Shown in pieces: positions 54,990-63,965 of a stretch of 64,000 nt of DNA (the first letter of the stretch is position 1; every line of letters begins with the position of its first letter). Under the pieces are notes generated by a model, which searched no databases, was not told the origin of the DNA, and saw nothing but the letters and a program-made list of their open reading frames with translations. Source of the stretch: Micromonospora ureilytica (GTDB taxonomy: Bacteria > Actinomycetota > Actinomycetes > Mycobacteriales > Micromonosporaceae); assembly GCF_015751765.1 (NCBI RefSeq), contig NZ_JADOTX010000001.1, positions 4,092,001 to 4,156,000 of the forward strand, in the 5' to 3' direction. A program made the position numbers and the translations under genes.

Positions 54990-55013
54990 CCGCCCAGCGC
55001 ATAGGCTGAGCTG

Positions 55014-56534
55014 ATGGTCGAGGAGGAGCAGAAGTACGAGGTGGACGACGCCTACGTGCTGCCGGACCTGGCCGGCACGGCCCCGGCCGGCGGTCGGGTC
55101 CGGGCGCTGCCACCGGTGACGCTCGTCGCCCGCTACCTCGACACTGTCGACCTGCGGCTGGCCCGGGCCGGTGCCTCGCTGCGCCACCGCAGGGGTGACG
55201 AGCTGCCCTGGACTGTGAAACTCCCGACCGGAACGCCGGGCGTCCGGCACGAGATCTCCCGGGCCGGGCCGAAGGGGCAGCCGCCACCGGAGCTGGTGGA
55301 GTTGGTCACCGTCCTGCACCGGGGAGCGCCGCTCGCCCCGGTGACCGTGGTGCGGACGGTGCGGCACGCGTACGAGGTGTGTGACCGGGTCGGCACGGTG
55401 CTCGCCGAGGTGGTGGACGACCGGGTGACAGTGCTCGACGACGCCGGCACCACCACCGACACGTTCCGCGAGGTGGAGGTGGAGCTGAAGGCCGGCGACC
55501 GGAAGCTGCTCGACCGGGTCGGCGGGGTGCTGCGCGAGGCTGGCGCCCAGGGCGGGTCGTTCACGCCGAAGCACGTACGGGCGCTCGGCGCCACGGCGCA
55601 GGCCGATCCGGACCTGGTCGCGCCGGCCGGGCTGGCCGCCGAGCCGAGCGCCGGTGACGTGGTGACCGAGGCGGTACGCAAGGAGATCCGCCGGCTGTTG
55701 GCGCACGACCCGCTGGTCCGGTTGCGCGCCCCGGCCGCCGGTGGCGACACCGCAGTGCATCAGATGCGGGTGGCCTGTCGACGCCTGCGCAGTGATCTGC
55801 GCACCTTCAAACCGTTGCTGCGCAAGACCTGGTCCCGCCCGCTGCGTACCGAGCTCGGCTGGTTGGCAGGTGTTCTCGGCGGGGCCCGCGACGCCGAGGT
55901 GCTGCGCGCGCGGCTACGCCGTACCGCCGACGCCGATCCGCTGAGCCCGCTCGACCAGGGCGCGGTGAACCGGCTCGACGAGGTGCTCGCCGACCGGCAG
56001 CGGCAGGCGCTCACCGCCATCGACGAGACGCTGCGCTCCGCGCGTTACGTTGCCCTGGTGGACTCCCTGGTGCTGGCCGCCCGCGCGCCCCGACTCACCC
56101 GCCGGGCGGCGGCTCCCGCCGCGCAGGCGCTACCCGCGCTGGTGGCGCGCCCCTGGCGGCGGTTGACCGGGCCGGACGGCGTCGAGGGGCTCGACGCGCA
56201 GTCGCCGGACGACCGCTGGCACGCCGTTCGCAAGGAGGGCAAGCAGGCCCGGTACGCGGTAAACGCGGTGGCCCCGACGGTCGGCAAGGGCGCGCGCCGG
56301 CTGTCCCGCGCCCTCGCCCGTGTGCAGGACGTGCTCGGCGAGCACCAGGACGCGGCGGTGGCGGCGGACACCTGGCTGGAGATCGCCACCGAGCGGCCGG
56401 AAGACCACAAGTTGGCGGTCACCGCCGGGCGGCTGGCCGAGCGGGAACGCCTGTCGGTACGCCGGATGCGGGATCTCTTCCCGGCCGCCTGGCACCGGGC
56501 CACCCGGCGACGGCGAACCAGTTGGCTGCCGTGA
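55014..56534 (+). CDS. CYTH-CHAD domain protein
   Basis: 506 aa. N-terminal CYTH/triphosphatase tunnel domain (1-200): EEEQKYEVDD (ExExK type), TVDLRLARAGASLRHRRGDE, FREVEVELKAGD. C-terminal CHAD helical domain (220-506) with conserved histidine/basic clusters: AVHQMRVACRRLRSDLRTFKPL, WHAVRKEGKQARYAVNAV and LGEHQDAAVAA. CHAD domains bind polyphosphate, which fits its place 24 bp after ppk. Its triphosphate substrate is unknown. Confidence 0.93.
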   Translation: MVEEEQKYEVDDAYVLPDLAGTAPAGGRVRALPPVTLVARYLDTVDLRLARAGASLRHRRGDELPWTVKLPTGTPGVRHEISRAGPKGQPPPELVELVTVLHRGAPLAPVTVVRTVRHAYEVCDRVGTVLAEVVDDRVTVLDDAGTTTDTFREVEVELKAGDRKLLDRVGGVLREAGAQGGSFTPKHVRALGATAQADPDLVAPAGLAAEPSAGDVVTEAVRKEIRRLLAHDPLVRLRAPAAGGDTAVHQMRVACRRLRSDLRTFKPLLRKTWSRPLRTELGWLAGVLGGARDAEVLRARLRRTADADPLSPLDQGAVNRLDEVLADRQRQALTAIDETLRSARYVALVDSLVLAARAPRLTRRAAAPAAQALPALVARPWRRLTGPDGVEGLDAQSPDDRWHAVRKEGKQARYAVNAVAPTVGKGARRLSRALARVQDVLGEHQDAAVAADTWLEIATERPEDHKLAVTAGRLAERERLSVRRMRDLFPAAWHRATRRRRTSWLP

Positions 56535-57400
56535 CCGGCATCCGGGCGGCGGGCGGGGTGGCCTGGCGGCCGACCGACGACGGCGTACGCGTCTGCGTGG
56601 TGCACCGCCCCCGCTACGGCGACTGGACGCTGCCGAAGGGCAAGCTGGAACCGGGGGAGCATGCGCTGGCCGCGGCGGTCCGTGAGGTGGCCGAGGAGGC
56701 CGATGTGCGGGGCGTGCCGCAGGTGCGGCTGCCGTCGGTGCGGTACCGCAGCGAGGGGCAGCCCAAGCTTGTCGACTACTGGTCGATGCTCGCGGTGGCC
56801 AGCGGCGGTTTTCAACCGGGCACCGAGGTGGACGACATCCGCTGGCTAGCGGTCGACGACGCGATCCGGTTGGTGAGCTACTCCCATGACGCCGAGGTGT
56901 TGGGGGCGTTCGCCGTGTTGCCGTCGGTGACGGCGACTGTCGCGCTGGTGCGGCACGCGCACGCCGGCAAGCGGGCCACCTGGTCCGGCCCGGACGTCGG
57001 GCGACCCCTGGACGCCGAGGGGTGGGCCCAGGCGAGCGCGCTGGCCGGGCTGATCGCCCTGATCCGACCGGCCCGACTGGTGTCGGCGTCGCCGCGACGG
57101 TGCGTGCAGACCCTCGACCCGGCCGCCGTGTTGCTCGACCTGCCGATCGAGGTCTGCGGGGACCTGGACGAGCCACAACCCGGCCAGCAGAGCGACGAGC
57201 AGATCCTGGCCACCGCCGCCCGGCTGCTGGAGCTGGCCGGCAGTGGTGGGCAGGCGGCGGTGTGCAGCCAGGGCAAGGTCCTGCCGGGTGCCCTGGAGCG
57301 GCTGACCGGCCGCGCCGACGAGGACTTCACCACGCCGAAGGGCGGCGGCTGGCTGCTCGCCTTCGCCGCCGACCGGCTGCTGGCCGCCGATCGCCTGTAG
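56531..57400 (+). CDS. Nudix hydrolase/histidine phosphatase (MutT1-like)
   Basis: 289 aa from GTG 56531, overlapping the CHAD stop. N-terminal Nudix domain (1-135) with box GKLEPGEHALAAAVREVAEEADV (final G is D); C-terminal histidine-phosphatase-like domain with VRHAHAGKRATWSGPD (RHxH) and SASPRRCVQTLDP. This fusion is M. tuberculosis MutT1 (Rv2985), which sanitises 8-oxo-(d)GTP and hydrolyses dinucleoside polyphosphates. Order ppk-CHAD-mutT1 differs from M. tuberculosis only by the CHAD gene. Confidence 0.9.
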   Translation: MTGIRAAGGVAWRPTDDGVRVCVVHRPRYGDWTLPKGKLEPGEHALAAAVREVAEEADVRGVPQVRLPSVRYRSEGQPKLVDYWSMLAVASGGFQPGTEVDDIRWLAVDDAIRLVSYSHDAEVLGAFAVLPSVTATVALVRHAHAGKRATWSGPDVGRPLDAEGWAQASALAGLIALIRPARLVSASPRRCVQTLDPAAVLLDLPIEVCGDLDEPQPGQQSDEQILATAARLLELAGSGGQAAVCSQGKVLPGALERLTGRADEDFTTPKGGGWLLAFAADRLLAADRL

Positions 57401-57488
57401 GGCCCGCGTTCGCACCGGGCCGCGTTCGCACCGGGCCGCGTTCGCACCGGGCCGCGTTCGCACCGGGCCGCGTTCGTCCCGGGCCGCT
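57401..57488. repeat. 16-bp tandem repeat filling a convergent gap
   Basis: Five units GGGCCGCGTTCGCACC (first unit GGCCCGC..., fifth ends TCCC). It starts right after the stop at 57400 and ends 4 bp before the opposite stop at 57492. Confidence 0.95.
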
Positions 57489-57491
57489 TGG

Positions 57492-59483
57492 TCAGCGGGG
57501 CGGCAGGGTCACTGTCACCGCGACCGGCAGGTGGTCGCTGGCCGTGCTGCGCGGCGCGACCGGATCACTCGGGGCCAGGCCGGGCGAGACGAAGATGTGG
57601 TCGATCTGCTGGCGCGGGTCGTCCGCCGGGCTGGTCGCCAGCGGTCGGGCGGCGGCCAACGCGTCGACAAGTCCCGCGTCGACGAACTCCGTGAACGCCT
57701 CGTCGCCCGGCTCGGTGTTCAGGTCACCAGCCACCACCAACGGCCGACCGGCCGCGTACCGGGTGGCGAAGTCGGCGACAGCGCGGGCCTGGACCACCGG
57801 GCCCCTGCCGGGCGGCGGCTGCAGATGGGTGCTGACCACTGCGGTACGGACACCGTCGCCGAGGTCCAGCGTGACGGCGAGCGCCTGCGCACCGGTGGGC
57901 GCGCCGACGGCGGCCAGCGGCAGGGTCTGCGGATCGCGCACCGGCCACCGGCTGAGCACCGCGTCACCCCAGACGGGGTCGGCCGCCGGCCCGAAGACGT
58001 ACGGCATACCGAGCCGGTCGGCCAGCAGGTCCAGGGTGTCGTGCCCGCCGTTCAGCAGCCACGCCCGGTCCACCTCGCTGAGCAGCACGACGTCGGGCCG
58101 TTGCCGGACGACGACCTCGGCGAGGCCGGTCAGGTCGAACCGGCCGTCCAGCCCGAAACCCATCCGGATGTTGTACGCCACCACTGTCAACCGTTCCGGC
58201 GGGCCGTCCCGGTTGCTGGCGACCGGCACCTCGTCGGCGAGCACCGGTGCCAGCAGGGCCAGCGCGGTGACCGCGGCGGCGGCCCGTAGCGGCGGGAACG
58301 GCCCGGAAAGCCGGTGGACGACGGGACGGGCGGTGAACGCCACGGCGGCGACCAGCACGGCCACCACGACGGGCACCGCGGCGTTGGGGTAGCCGAGGTC
58401 GTAGGCCGAGTAGTAGCCGACAGCCCCCAGCGCGAAGACGAGCATGCCGGCGGCGACCGCGTACCCCCGCCGCGAGGCGCTGGCGCCCCCACCGGTGCTG
58501 GCGTTCGCGGGGCCGTCACCGGTGCTGGCGTCGTCGGTGCTGGCGTCACCGGTGCTGGCGTCGTCGGTGAGGGCGAGGCAGGCGCCGAGGCCGACCGCGG
58601 CGAGGAGGATGGCCGGGAGGAGCAGGTCGCCACGGTCGAGGGCGAACAGCACGGCGCCGCCGAGCAGCGCCACCGGGCCGTACGCTCGGGCCCAGCCGCG
58701 CGGCGGCCGGGTCAACGCGGCGCACAGGAACCCGGCGACCGCCACCGGCACCGGCGCCAGGCCGAACAGCGGCGAACGGGCCACGCCATCCCCGGCGGCC
58801 AGGTACGACATCCCGGTCCGGGCCAGCGCCGGGGAGAGCGCCACCATTCCGGCCAGCAGCAGCGCGGGCCCGGCCAGCAGCCAGGCTCGGCCACCACCAG
58901 CGCCGGCCGGGGCGTCAGCGGGGCCAGCAGGGGCGTCAGCGGGGCCAGCGAGGGCGTCACCTGCGCCGCCGCGCTGGCCGGGTTGCGCCGTGCCGGCCAG
59001 GAACACCGCCACCGCGACGGCGCTGAGCAGCCAGGCCACCCAGTCACCCCGCCAGACCAGGTCGGCGGTGTCCAGCACCGCGTGCACTGCCGCGTTGGCC
59101 GCGAACCCCAACGCCAGCCCCGGGACCGGCCGGTCGGTGTCGGCGGCGACACCGACCAGCCAGACCAGCCCGGCGAGCAACCCGGCGGTGGCCACCCAGA
59201 GTTGCGTACGCCCGCCGGGTGCGGCGGTGAGCGTGAGCCGGGCGACGGCGAGCGCGACAGCGGCGGCGATAGTGACCGGGCGCGCTCCGACGCGGCGGAC
59301 CACGGCGGGTGCGCCCAGCGCGAGCACGAACCAGCCGAGGGCGAACGCCCCCATCAGCTCGGCGGGGGTGGACGCCGCCTGACCGAAGATGGTGATGATG
59401 CCGGGCAGCCAGACCCGCAGCACGTCGATGAGGAGGAGCACGCCCAACGCGAGCGTCCCGGTGGTGAGCTGGCGGTAGCGCAC
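57492..59483 (-). CDS. Membrane protein with endonuclease/exonuclease/phosphatase domain
   Basis: 663 aa. About a dozen membrane segments in the first 420 residues, then an EEP-type metal hydrolase domain: VVAYNIRMGFGLDG (start), PDVVLLSEVDR (metal Glu), VVSTHLQPPPG, VVAGDLNTEPGDEAF and TASDHLPVAVTV. The catalytic domain is probably extracellular; a lipid or nucleotide substrate is possible. Two Asp/Ala/Ser/Thr- and Pro/Ala-repeats inside the membrane part (DDASTGDASTD and GPADAPAGPADAP) come from short DNA repeats at 58490-58570 and 58905-58965. Confidence 0.88.
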   Translation of the reverse strand: MRYRQLTTGTLALGVLLLIDVLRVWLPGIITIFGQAASTPAELMGAFALGWFVLALGAPAVVRRVGARPVTIAAAVALAVARLTLTAAPGGRTQLWVATAGLLAGLVWLVGVAADTDRPVPGLALGFAANAAVHAVLDTADLVWRGDWVAWLLSAVAVAVFLAGTAQPGQRGGAGDALAGPADAPAGPADAPAGAGGGRAWLLAGPALLLAGMVALSPALARTGMSYLAAGDGVARSPLFGLAPVPVAVAGFLCAALTRPPRGWARAYGPVALLGGAVLFALDRGDLLLPAILLAAVGLGACLALTDDASTGDASTDDASTGDGPANASTGGGASASRRGYAVAAGMLVFALGAVGYYSAYDLGYPNAAVPVVVAVLVAAVAFTARPVVHRLSGPFPPLRAAAAVTALALLAPVLADEVPVASNRDGPPERLTVVAYNIRMGFGLDGRFDLTGLAEVVVRQRPDVVLLSEVDRAWLLNGGHDTLDLLADRLGMPYVFGPAADPVWGDAVLSRWPVRDPQTLPLAAVGAPTGAQALAVTLDLGDGVRTAVVSTHLQPPPGRGPVVQARAVADFATRYAAGRPLVVAGDLNTEPGDEAFTEFVDAGLVDALAAARPLATSPADDPRQQIDHIFVSPGLAPSDPVAPRSTASDHLPVAVTVTLPPR

Positions 59484-59645
59484 CGGCGCCCCATTTCCCG
59501 TCGACGGGCCGGCCCAGGGGTGGCCGGCACGGCGATTCTGCGCGAGCGAGGCAACCGGGTCAACGGTCCTCGTACGCCGAAGGACGGTCCCGGTACGCCG
59601 AAAGGGCGCCCACCCACGGGTGGACGCCCTATCGGAGCTGGTCGG

Positions 59646-60329
59646 TCAGCGCTTGCTGGCCGCCTTCTTGGCCGGAGCCTTCTTCGCCGGCGCCTTCTTG
59701 GCCGCCGTGCTCTTGCTCGCCGACGCGGTGGTCTTCTTCGCCGCGGTCGACCGGGTCGCCGCGGTGGTCTTCTTCGCCGCGGTCGTCTTCTTGCTGGCGG
59801 CCGTCTTGGTCGCCGTGGTGCTCTTGCTCGCCTTGGCCGGGGCGGTCTTCTTGCTGGCGGCCGTCTTGGTCGCCGTGGCGGTCTTGCTGGCCTTGGCCGG
59901 GGCGGTCTTCTTGCTGGCCGCCTTGGCCGTGGTGGCCTTGGCGCCCGTGGCCTTCGCGCTGGCCGCCTTGGTGCCGGTCGCCTTCGTGCCCGCCGCCTTG
60001 GCCGTGGCGGTGCTGGTGGCGGTCTTCTTCGTCGCCACCGTGGCCTTCGGCACCTTGCCGCTGGCCACCATTTCCTTGAACCCGGCGCCGGGGCGGAAGG
60101 TCGGGACTGACGTCTTCTTGACCTTCACCGCCTCGCCGGTACGCGGGTTGCGCGCTGTTCGCGCGCCACGCACACGCTTTTCGAATGCTCCGAATCCGGT
60201 GATCGCCACCTTCTCGCCCTTGGTGACCGCCGCCTGGACCTCGGTGAGGACCGCGTCGAGCGCGGCCGTCGCCATCTTCCGGTCCCCCAGGCGAACGGCG
60301 AGCGCCTCGATGAGCTCGGCCTTGTTCAC
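59646..60329 (-). CDS. hupB: HU-family nucleoid protein with lysine-rich tail
   Basis: 227 aa from GTG 60329, with GGAGGAAG upstream. HU core at 1-90: [40 protein letters not shown] (DNA-binding arm), then a long repetitive tail of [15 protein letters not shown] repeats resembling histone H1. Same architecture as mycobacterial HupB (Rv2986c), which lies next to leuD there as here. The tail repeats are also DNA repeats. Confidence 0.96.
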   Translation of the reverse strand: MNKAELIEALAVRLGDRKMATAALDAVLTEVQAAVTKGEKVAITGFGAFEKRVRGARTARNPRTGEAVKVKKTSVPTFRPGAGFKEMVASGKVPKATVATKKTATSTATAKAAGTKATGTKAASAKATGAKATTAKAASKKTAPAKASKTATATKTAASKKTAPAKASKSTTATKTAASKKTTAAKKTTAATRSTAAKKTTASASKSTAAKKAPAKKAPAKKAASKR

Positions 60330-60439
60330 GACTTCCTCCCGATTGTGCAACTGACTCGTCGCGAGCCATTCTGCGCGCACGGTATGCCCTGTGCTGCCGG
60401 GACACAAACATTCGGTAGAAAAAAGCCCTTGTGTCGTAA

Positions 60440-60481
60440 CGGATTCACCCCCACCGGATGGACCGATGGGGGTGAAATCCG
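60440..60481 (-). terminator. leuCD terminator
   Basis: Stem CGGATTCACCCCCACCGG / CCGATGGGGGTGAAATCCG with a 5-nt loop, 21 bp past the leuD stop and upstream of hupB. A run of A (60419-60424) on the plus strand gives a partial U-tract for the leuD transcript. Confidence 0.85.
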
Positions 60482-60501
60482 CTGTGCGAGCGGCCTAACG
60501 G

Positions 60502-61089
60502 CTATGCGACGGCGGGCAGGAACGGCAGTCGGCGCGCCTCGTAGGAGTCGATGTCGGCGACGTGCCGGAGGGTGAGTCCAATGTCGTCGAGGCCCTCCAG
60601 GAGGCGCCAACGGCTGAAGTCGTCCAGCGGGAACGACCAGCTCGCGTCCCCCGCCCGGAGCTGCCGGGAGGTCAGGTCGACGGTCACCGGAGTGGTCGGA
60701 TCGGCCTCGACCAGGTCCCACAACTCTTCGACGGCTTTCAATTCCAACTCGACCGGCAACAGACCTTCCTTGAGGGCGTTGCCACGGAAGATGTCACCGA
60801 AGCGTGGGGCCACCACCGCGCGGAAGCCCCAGTCCCGTAGCGCCCAGACGGCGTGCTCCCGCGAGGAGCCGGTGCCGAACTCCGGGCCGGCGATGAGGAT
60901 CGACGCCCCGGAATAGTTTTCATCGTTGAGCACGAATGCCGGATCTTCCCGCCAGGCGCTGAACAGCCCGTCGGCGAAACCCGTCCGGGTCACCCGCTTG
61001 AGGTACACGGCGGGGATGATCTGATCGGTGTCCACGTTGGACCGGCGCAGCGGCACGGCGGTGCCGGTGTGGGTGGTGAACTTGTCCAT
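60502..61089 (-). CDS. leuD: 3-isopropylmalate dehydratase small subunit
   Basis: 195 aa. [27 protein letters not shown] start and [17 protein letters not shown] (swivel-domain motif) are diagnostic. Forms the heterodimer with LeuC in leucine synthesis. 14 bp after leuC; terminator at 60440-60481. Confidence 0.97.
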   Translation of the reverse strand: MDKFTTHTGTAVPLRRSNVDTDQIIPAVYLKRVTRTGFADGLFSAWREDPAFVLNDENYSGASILIAGPEFGTGSSREHAVWALRDWGFRAVVAPRFGDIFRGNALKEGLLPVELELKAVEELWDLVEADPTTPVTVDLTSRQLRAGDASWSFPLDDFSRWRLLEGLDDIGLTLRHVADIDSYEARRLPFLPAVA

Positions 61090-61103
61090 CTCGTCGGTCC
61101 CTT

Positions 61104-62549
61104 CTACAGGTCGGCGGGTGCGGCCAGCCGGCCGACCACTGCGGTGGCGGCGGCAACCGGCGGGGAGACCAGGTGGGTACGCCCACCCCGGCCCTGCCGG
61201 CCCTCGAAGTTGCGGTTCGAGGTGGAGGCAGAGCGCTCACCCGGCTTCAGCGTGTCCGGGTTCATCCCCAGACACATGGAGCAGCCGGCGAACCGCCACT
61301 CGGCCCCGGCGTCGGCGAAGACCTTGTCCAGCCCCTCGGCCTCGGCGGCCTCGCGCACGGCTGCTGAACCCGGCACCACGAGCATCCGGACGCCGTCGGC
61401 CACCCGGTGGCCGCGCAGCACGTCGGCGGCGGCCCGCAGGTCCTCCAGTCGACCGTTGGTGCAGGACCCCACGAAGACCACGTCGATGGGCAGCTCCCGC
61501 AGCGGGGTGCCGGGACGCAGGTCCATGTATTCCAGGGCCCGCCGGGCGGCGGAGCGCTCCGAGTCGGTGGTGAACTCCTCCGGGTCCGGTACCGGGGCGC
61601 TCAGCGGGGCGCCCTGGCCGGGGTTGGTGCCCCAGGTGACGAACGGGGTGATCTGGCTGGCGTCCAGGGTCACCTCTGCGTCGAAGCGCGCGCCCTCGTC
61701 GGTGGGCAGCGTCCGCCACCACGCCAGCGCCGCGTCCCAGTCCGCGCCCTGCGGCGCGTTAGGTCGACCCTTGAGGTACGCGAAGGTGGTCTCGTCCGGC
61801 GCGATCATGCCGGCCTTGGCGCCCCACTCGATGGACATGTTGGCGATGGTCATCCGCCCCTCCATGGAGAGGGCGCGGATCGCCTCGCCGCGGTACTCGA
61901 CGATGTGCCCGCGACCTCCACCCGTGCCGACCTGCGTGATCAGCGCGAGCACCAGGTCCTTGGCGGTCACGCCGGGCGCGAGGCGGCCGGTGACGTTCAC
62001 GGCCATCGTCTTCGGCCGGCTCTGCGGCAGCGTCTGGGTGGCCAGGACGTGCTCCACCTCGCTGGTGCCGATACCGAAGGCAAGCGCGCCGAAGGCGCCG
62101 TGCGTGGCGGTGTGCGAGTCGCCACAGACGATCGTCAGGCCCGGCTGGGTGAGACCGAGCTGCGGGCCGATCACGTGCACGATGCCCTGGTTGTCGTCGC
62201 CGAGCGGGTGCAGTCGCACCCCGAACTCGGCGCAGTTGCGGCGCAACGTCTCGATCTGCGTACGCGACGTCGGGTCCGCGATGGTGAGCAGGTCACCACG
62301 GCGGAGGCGGAACGCCGGGTCCGCGTACCCGGTCGGGGTGTTGTGGTCCTCGGTCGCGAGGGTCAGGTCGGTACGACGCACCCGGCGCCCGGCGAGCCGC
62401 AGCCCGTCGAACGCCTGCGGGCTGGTCACCTCGTGCAGCAGGTGCAGGTCGATGAAGAGCAGGTCCGGCTCACCAGCGGCGGACCGTACGACGTGCGCGT
62501 CCCAGACCTTCTCGGCCAGGGTCCTCGGCTCAGGAGTGACTCCCACCAT
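61104..62549 (-). CDS. leuC: 3-isopropylmalate dehydratase large subunit
   Basis: Aconitase-family enzyme that isomerises 2- to 3-isopropylmalate. 481 aa from ATG 62549. [4Fe-4S] cysteines in [14 protein letters not shown] and [33 protein letters not shown] and [11 protein letters not shown] are family signatures. First gene of leuCD, divergent from the NdgR-type regulator, with 37 bp between the starts. Confidence 0.97.
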   Translation of the reverse strand: MVGVTPEPRTLAEKVWDAHVVRSAAGEPDLLFIDLHLLHEVTSPQAFDGLRLAGRRVRRTDLTLATEDHNTPTGYADPAFRLRRGDLLTIADPTSRTQIETLRRNCAEFGVRLHPLGDDNQGIVHVIGPQLGLTQPGLTIVCGDSHTATHGAFGALAFGIGTSEVEHVLATQTLPQSRPKTMAVNVTGRLAPGVTAKDLVLALITQVGTGGGRGHIVEYRGEAIRALSMEGRMTIANMSIEWGAKAGMIAPDETTFAYLKGRPNAPQGADWDAALAWWRTLPTDEGARFDAEVTLDASQITPFVTWGTNPGQGAPLSAPVPDPEEFTTDSERSAARRALEYMDLRPGTPLRELPIDVVFVGSCTNGRLEDLRAAADVLRGHRVADGVRMLVVPGSAAVREAAEAEGLDKVFADAGAEWRFAGCSMCLGMNPDTLKPGERSASTSNRNFEGRQGRGGRTHLVSPPVAAATAVVGRLAAPADL

Positions 62550-62586
62550 CTGGACATCCTAAATTCTGGGAGGTAAGTTTCGGCTT
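62550..62586. promoter_or_regulatory. leuC-ndgR divergent regulatory spacer
   Basis: Only 37 bp between the starts, AT-richer than the surroundings (CATCCTAAATTCTGGGAGGTAAG). Both promoters and the regulator site must overlap here or reach into the genes; ribosome sites face both ways (GGGAGG rightward; AGGATG leftward). Confidence 0.5.
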
Positions 62587-63285
62587 GTGGGACACAGTAT
62601 GAGCGGTGTCGGCGTTCTCGACAAGGCGGTGGTCATCCTGGCCGCCTGCGTCGACGGCGCCAGCCTGGCCGAACTCGTTGAACGCACCAAGCTGCCCCGG
62701 GCCACCGCACATCGCCTGGCCCAGGCCCTGGAGATCCACCGGATGCTGGTCCGGGACACCCAGGGCAGATGGCGGCCCGGCCCCCGGCTGGGCGAGTTGG
62801 CCAACGCCGCACCGGACGTTCTGCTGACCGCCGCCGAGCCACTGCTGGCCGCGTTACGCGACGCCACCGGTGAGAGCGCGCAGCTCTACCTGCGCCGCGC
62901 CGACGAGCGGATCTGCGTGGCCGCGGCGGAGCGCGCCAGCGGCCTACGGGACACCGTTCCGGTCGGCTCGGTCCTGCCGATGACGGCCGGCTCCGCGGCC
63001 CAGATCCTGCTCGCCTGGGAGCCGCCGGAGGCGGTGATGCCGCTACTGCCGCGCAGCAAGTTCACCGGCCGTACCCTCGCCGAGGTACGCCGCCGCGGCT
63101 GGGCGCAGAGCGTCGCCGAGCGGGAGGCCGGTGTGGCGAGCGTCTCCGCCCCGATCCGCGACCGCACGGGCCGGGTGATCGCCTCGGTCAGCATCTCCGG
63201 CCCGATCGAGCGCCTGGGCCGCCGCCCCGGCGAACGCCACGCCATGGCCGTAGTAAGAGCCGGCCAACGCCTGTCCGGCCTCTAA
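62587..63285 (+). CDS. ndgR: IclR-family regulator, NdgR-like
   Basis: 232 aa from GTG 62587 (ATG 62599 is an alternative, reading SGVGVLDKAVVIL). N-terminal winged helix (LAELVERTKLPRATAHRLAQAL), C-terminal ligand domain (ESAQLYLRRADERICVAAAE ... GVASVSAPIRDRTGRVIASVS). NdgR of Streptomyces controls leucine/methionine genes and sits divergent to leuCD in the same way; M. tuberculosis has Rv2989. It probably binds in the 37-bp spacer, which contains both promoters. Confidence 0.9.
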   Translation: MGHSMSGVGVLDKAVVILAACVDGASLAELVERTKLPRATAHRLAQALEIHRMLVRDTQGRWRPGPRLGELANAAPDVLLTAAEPLLAALRDATGESAQLYLRRADERICVAAAERASGLRDTVPVGSVLPMTAGSAAQILLAWEPPEAVMPLLPRSKFTGRTLAEVRRRGWAQSVAEREAGVASVSAPIRDRTGRVIASVSISGPIERLGRRPGERHAMAVVRAGQRLSGL

Positions 63286-63422
63286 CCCCACCCCCTCCCC
63301 CTCCACCCACCCCGCCTTGCCCGCGTTGATCATGGGGTTAGCGGCGCCGACATCGGCGTGTCGTGACGTTAACCTCATGATCAACCGCGAGACCGGGGTG
63401 GGGACGCGGGGTGGGGAACGAG
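63286..63422. other. Convergent spacer between ndgR and tRNA-Glu
   Basis: C-rich left part (63286-63324), the family B element (63325-63385) and a G-rich right part, then the tRNA terminator. No gene. Confidence 0.8.
63325..63385. repeat. Family B palindromic element, copy 2
   Basis: 61 bp, arms GTTGATCATGGGGTT and AACCTCATGATCAAC with one mismatch, inner hairpin GCCGA-CA-TCGGC. It begins 40 bp after the ndgR stop. By hand it matches the glnD-associated copy (10205-10265) at about 48 of 61 positions without gaps. Confidence 0.9.
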
Positions 63423-63455
63423 AAAGGCTCATCTCGCTGAGCGAGATGAGCCTTT
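63423..63455 (-). terminator. Terminator of first tRNA-Glu
   Basis: Perfect 16-bp stem AAAGGCTCATCTCGCT / AGCGAGATGAGCCTTT with a single-base loop, 6 bp past the tRNA 3' end. Confidence 0.9.
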
Positions 63456-63460
63456 GGTTG

Positions 63461-63533
63461 TAGCCCCGACCGGATTCGAACCGGCGCTACCGCCTTGAGA
63501 GGGCGGCGTCCTGGGCCACTAGACGACGGGGCC
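63461..63533 (-). tRNA. tRNA-Glu(CTC)
   Basis: 73 nt on the minus strand, GGCCCCG...CGGGGCT-A. The anticodon loop is CTCTCAA in stem CCGCC/GGCGG, and the T-arm is CCGGTTCGAATCCGG. Identical to the copy at 63687. Confidence 0.97.
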
Positions 63534-63647
63534 AGAACTTTTCCGTTCACCACCCTCGCGGGCGGTACGACTGTAGTCTAGCGGCACCGTACCCGGGCAC
63601 GAGCGCGGGGTGCGCGCCCGGCGGCGGGCCCTGCGGTGGACACGAAA

Positions 63648-63677
63648 CAGCCCGCCTCACCAAGGTGAGACGGGCTG
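63648..63677 (-). terminator. Terminator of second tRNA-Glu
   Basis: Stem CAGCCCGCCTCAC / GTGAGACGGGCTG with a 4-nt loop and one mismatch, 9 bp past the tRNA end. Confidence 0.8.
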
Positions 63678-63686
63678 TGCACAATG

Positions 63687-63759
63687 TAGCCCCGACCGGA
63701 TTCGAACCGGCGCTACCGCCTTGAGAGGGCGGCGTCCTGGGCCACTAGACGACGGGGCC
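63687..63759 (-). tRNA. tRNA-Glu(CTC), second copy
   Basis: 73 nt, identical in sequence to the tRNA at 63461-63533. The spacer differs and carries its own terminator, so the two are separate transcription units or processed pieces of one array. Confidence 0.97.
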
Positions 63760-63819
63760 AGAACAACTTTTGCTCCCCCACCTTAGCGGCGGAGGAGCTG
63801 CACTCTACCGAAGACCGCT

Positions 63820-63841
63820 CTCCGCCCCCGAAGGGGCGGAG
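63820..63841 (-). terminator. Hairpin downstream of tRNA-Gln
   Basis: Perfect 9-bp stem CTCCGCCCC / GGGGCGGAG with loop CGAA, 52 bp past the tRNA-Gln 3' end. Confidence 0.65.
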
Positions 63842-63893
63842 TCGAACTCCGTCAGAATCCAGCGTCTGGAAATTCTCGCGAACTCCAGCAGCG

Positions 63894-63965
63894 CTGGGGT
63901 ACCAGGACTCGAACCTAGACTAACTGAACCAGAATCAGTCGGGCTGCCAATTACCCCATACCCCA
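63894..63965 (-). tRNA. tRNA-Gln(CTG)
   Basis: 72 nt on the minus strand, TGGGGTA...TACCCCA-G with discriminator G. The anticodon is CTG in loop TTCTGGT between ACTGA and TCAGT. First of the minus-strand Gln-Glu-Glu tRNA cluster. Confidence 0.95.

Noticed and set aside
52602..55760. A minus-strand open frame of over 1000 codons opposite ppk and the CYTH-CHAD gene
   Set aside because: Its translation is rich in His, Gln, Val and Arg with no domain, and the plus-strand genes have clear family motifs. Long antisense frames are normal at this GC content.
63840..63893. GGAGTTCGACTCC near tRNA-Gln as the T-arm of a broken tRNA
   Set aside because: The stem pairs only with a five-base loop and no acceptor or anticodon arm fits; it is a plain hairpin.
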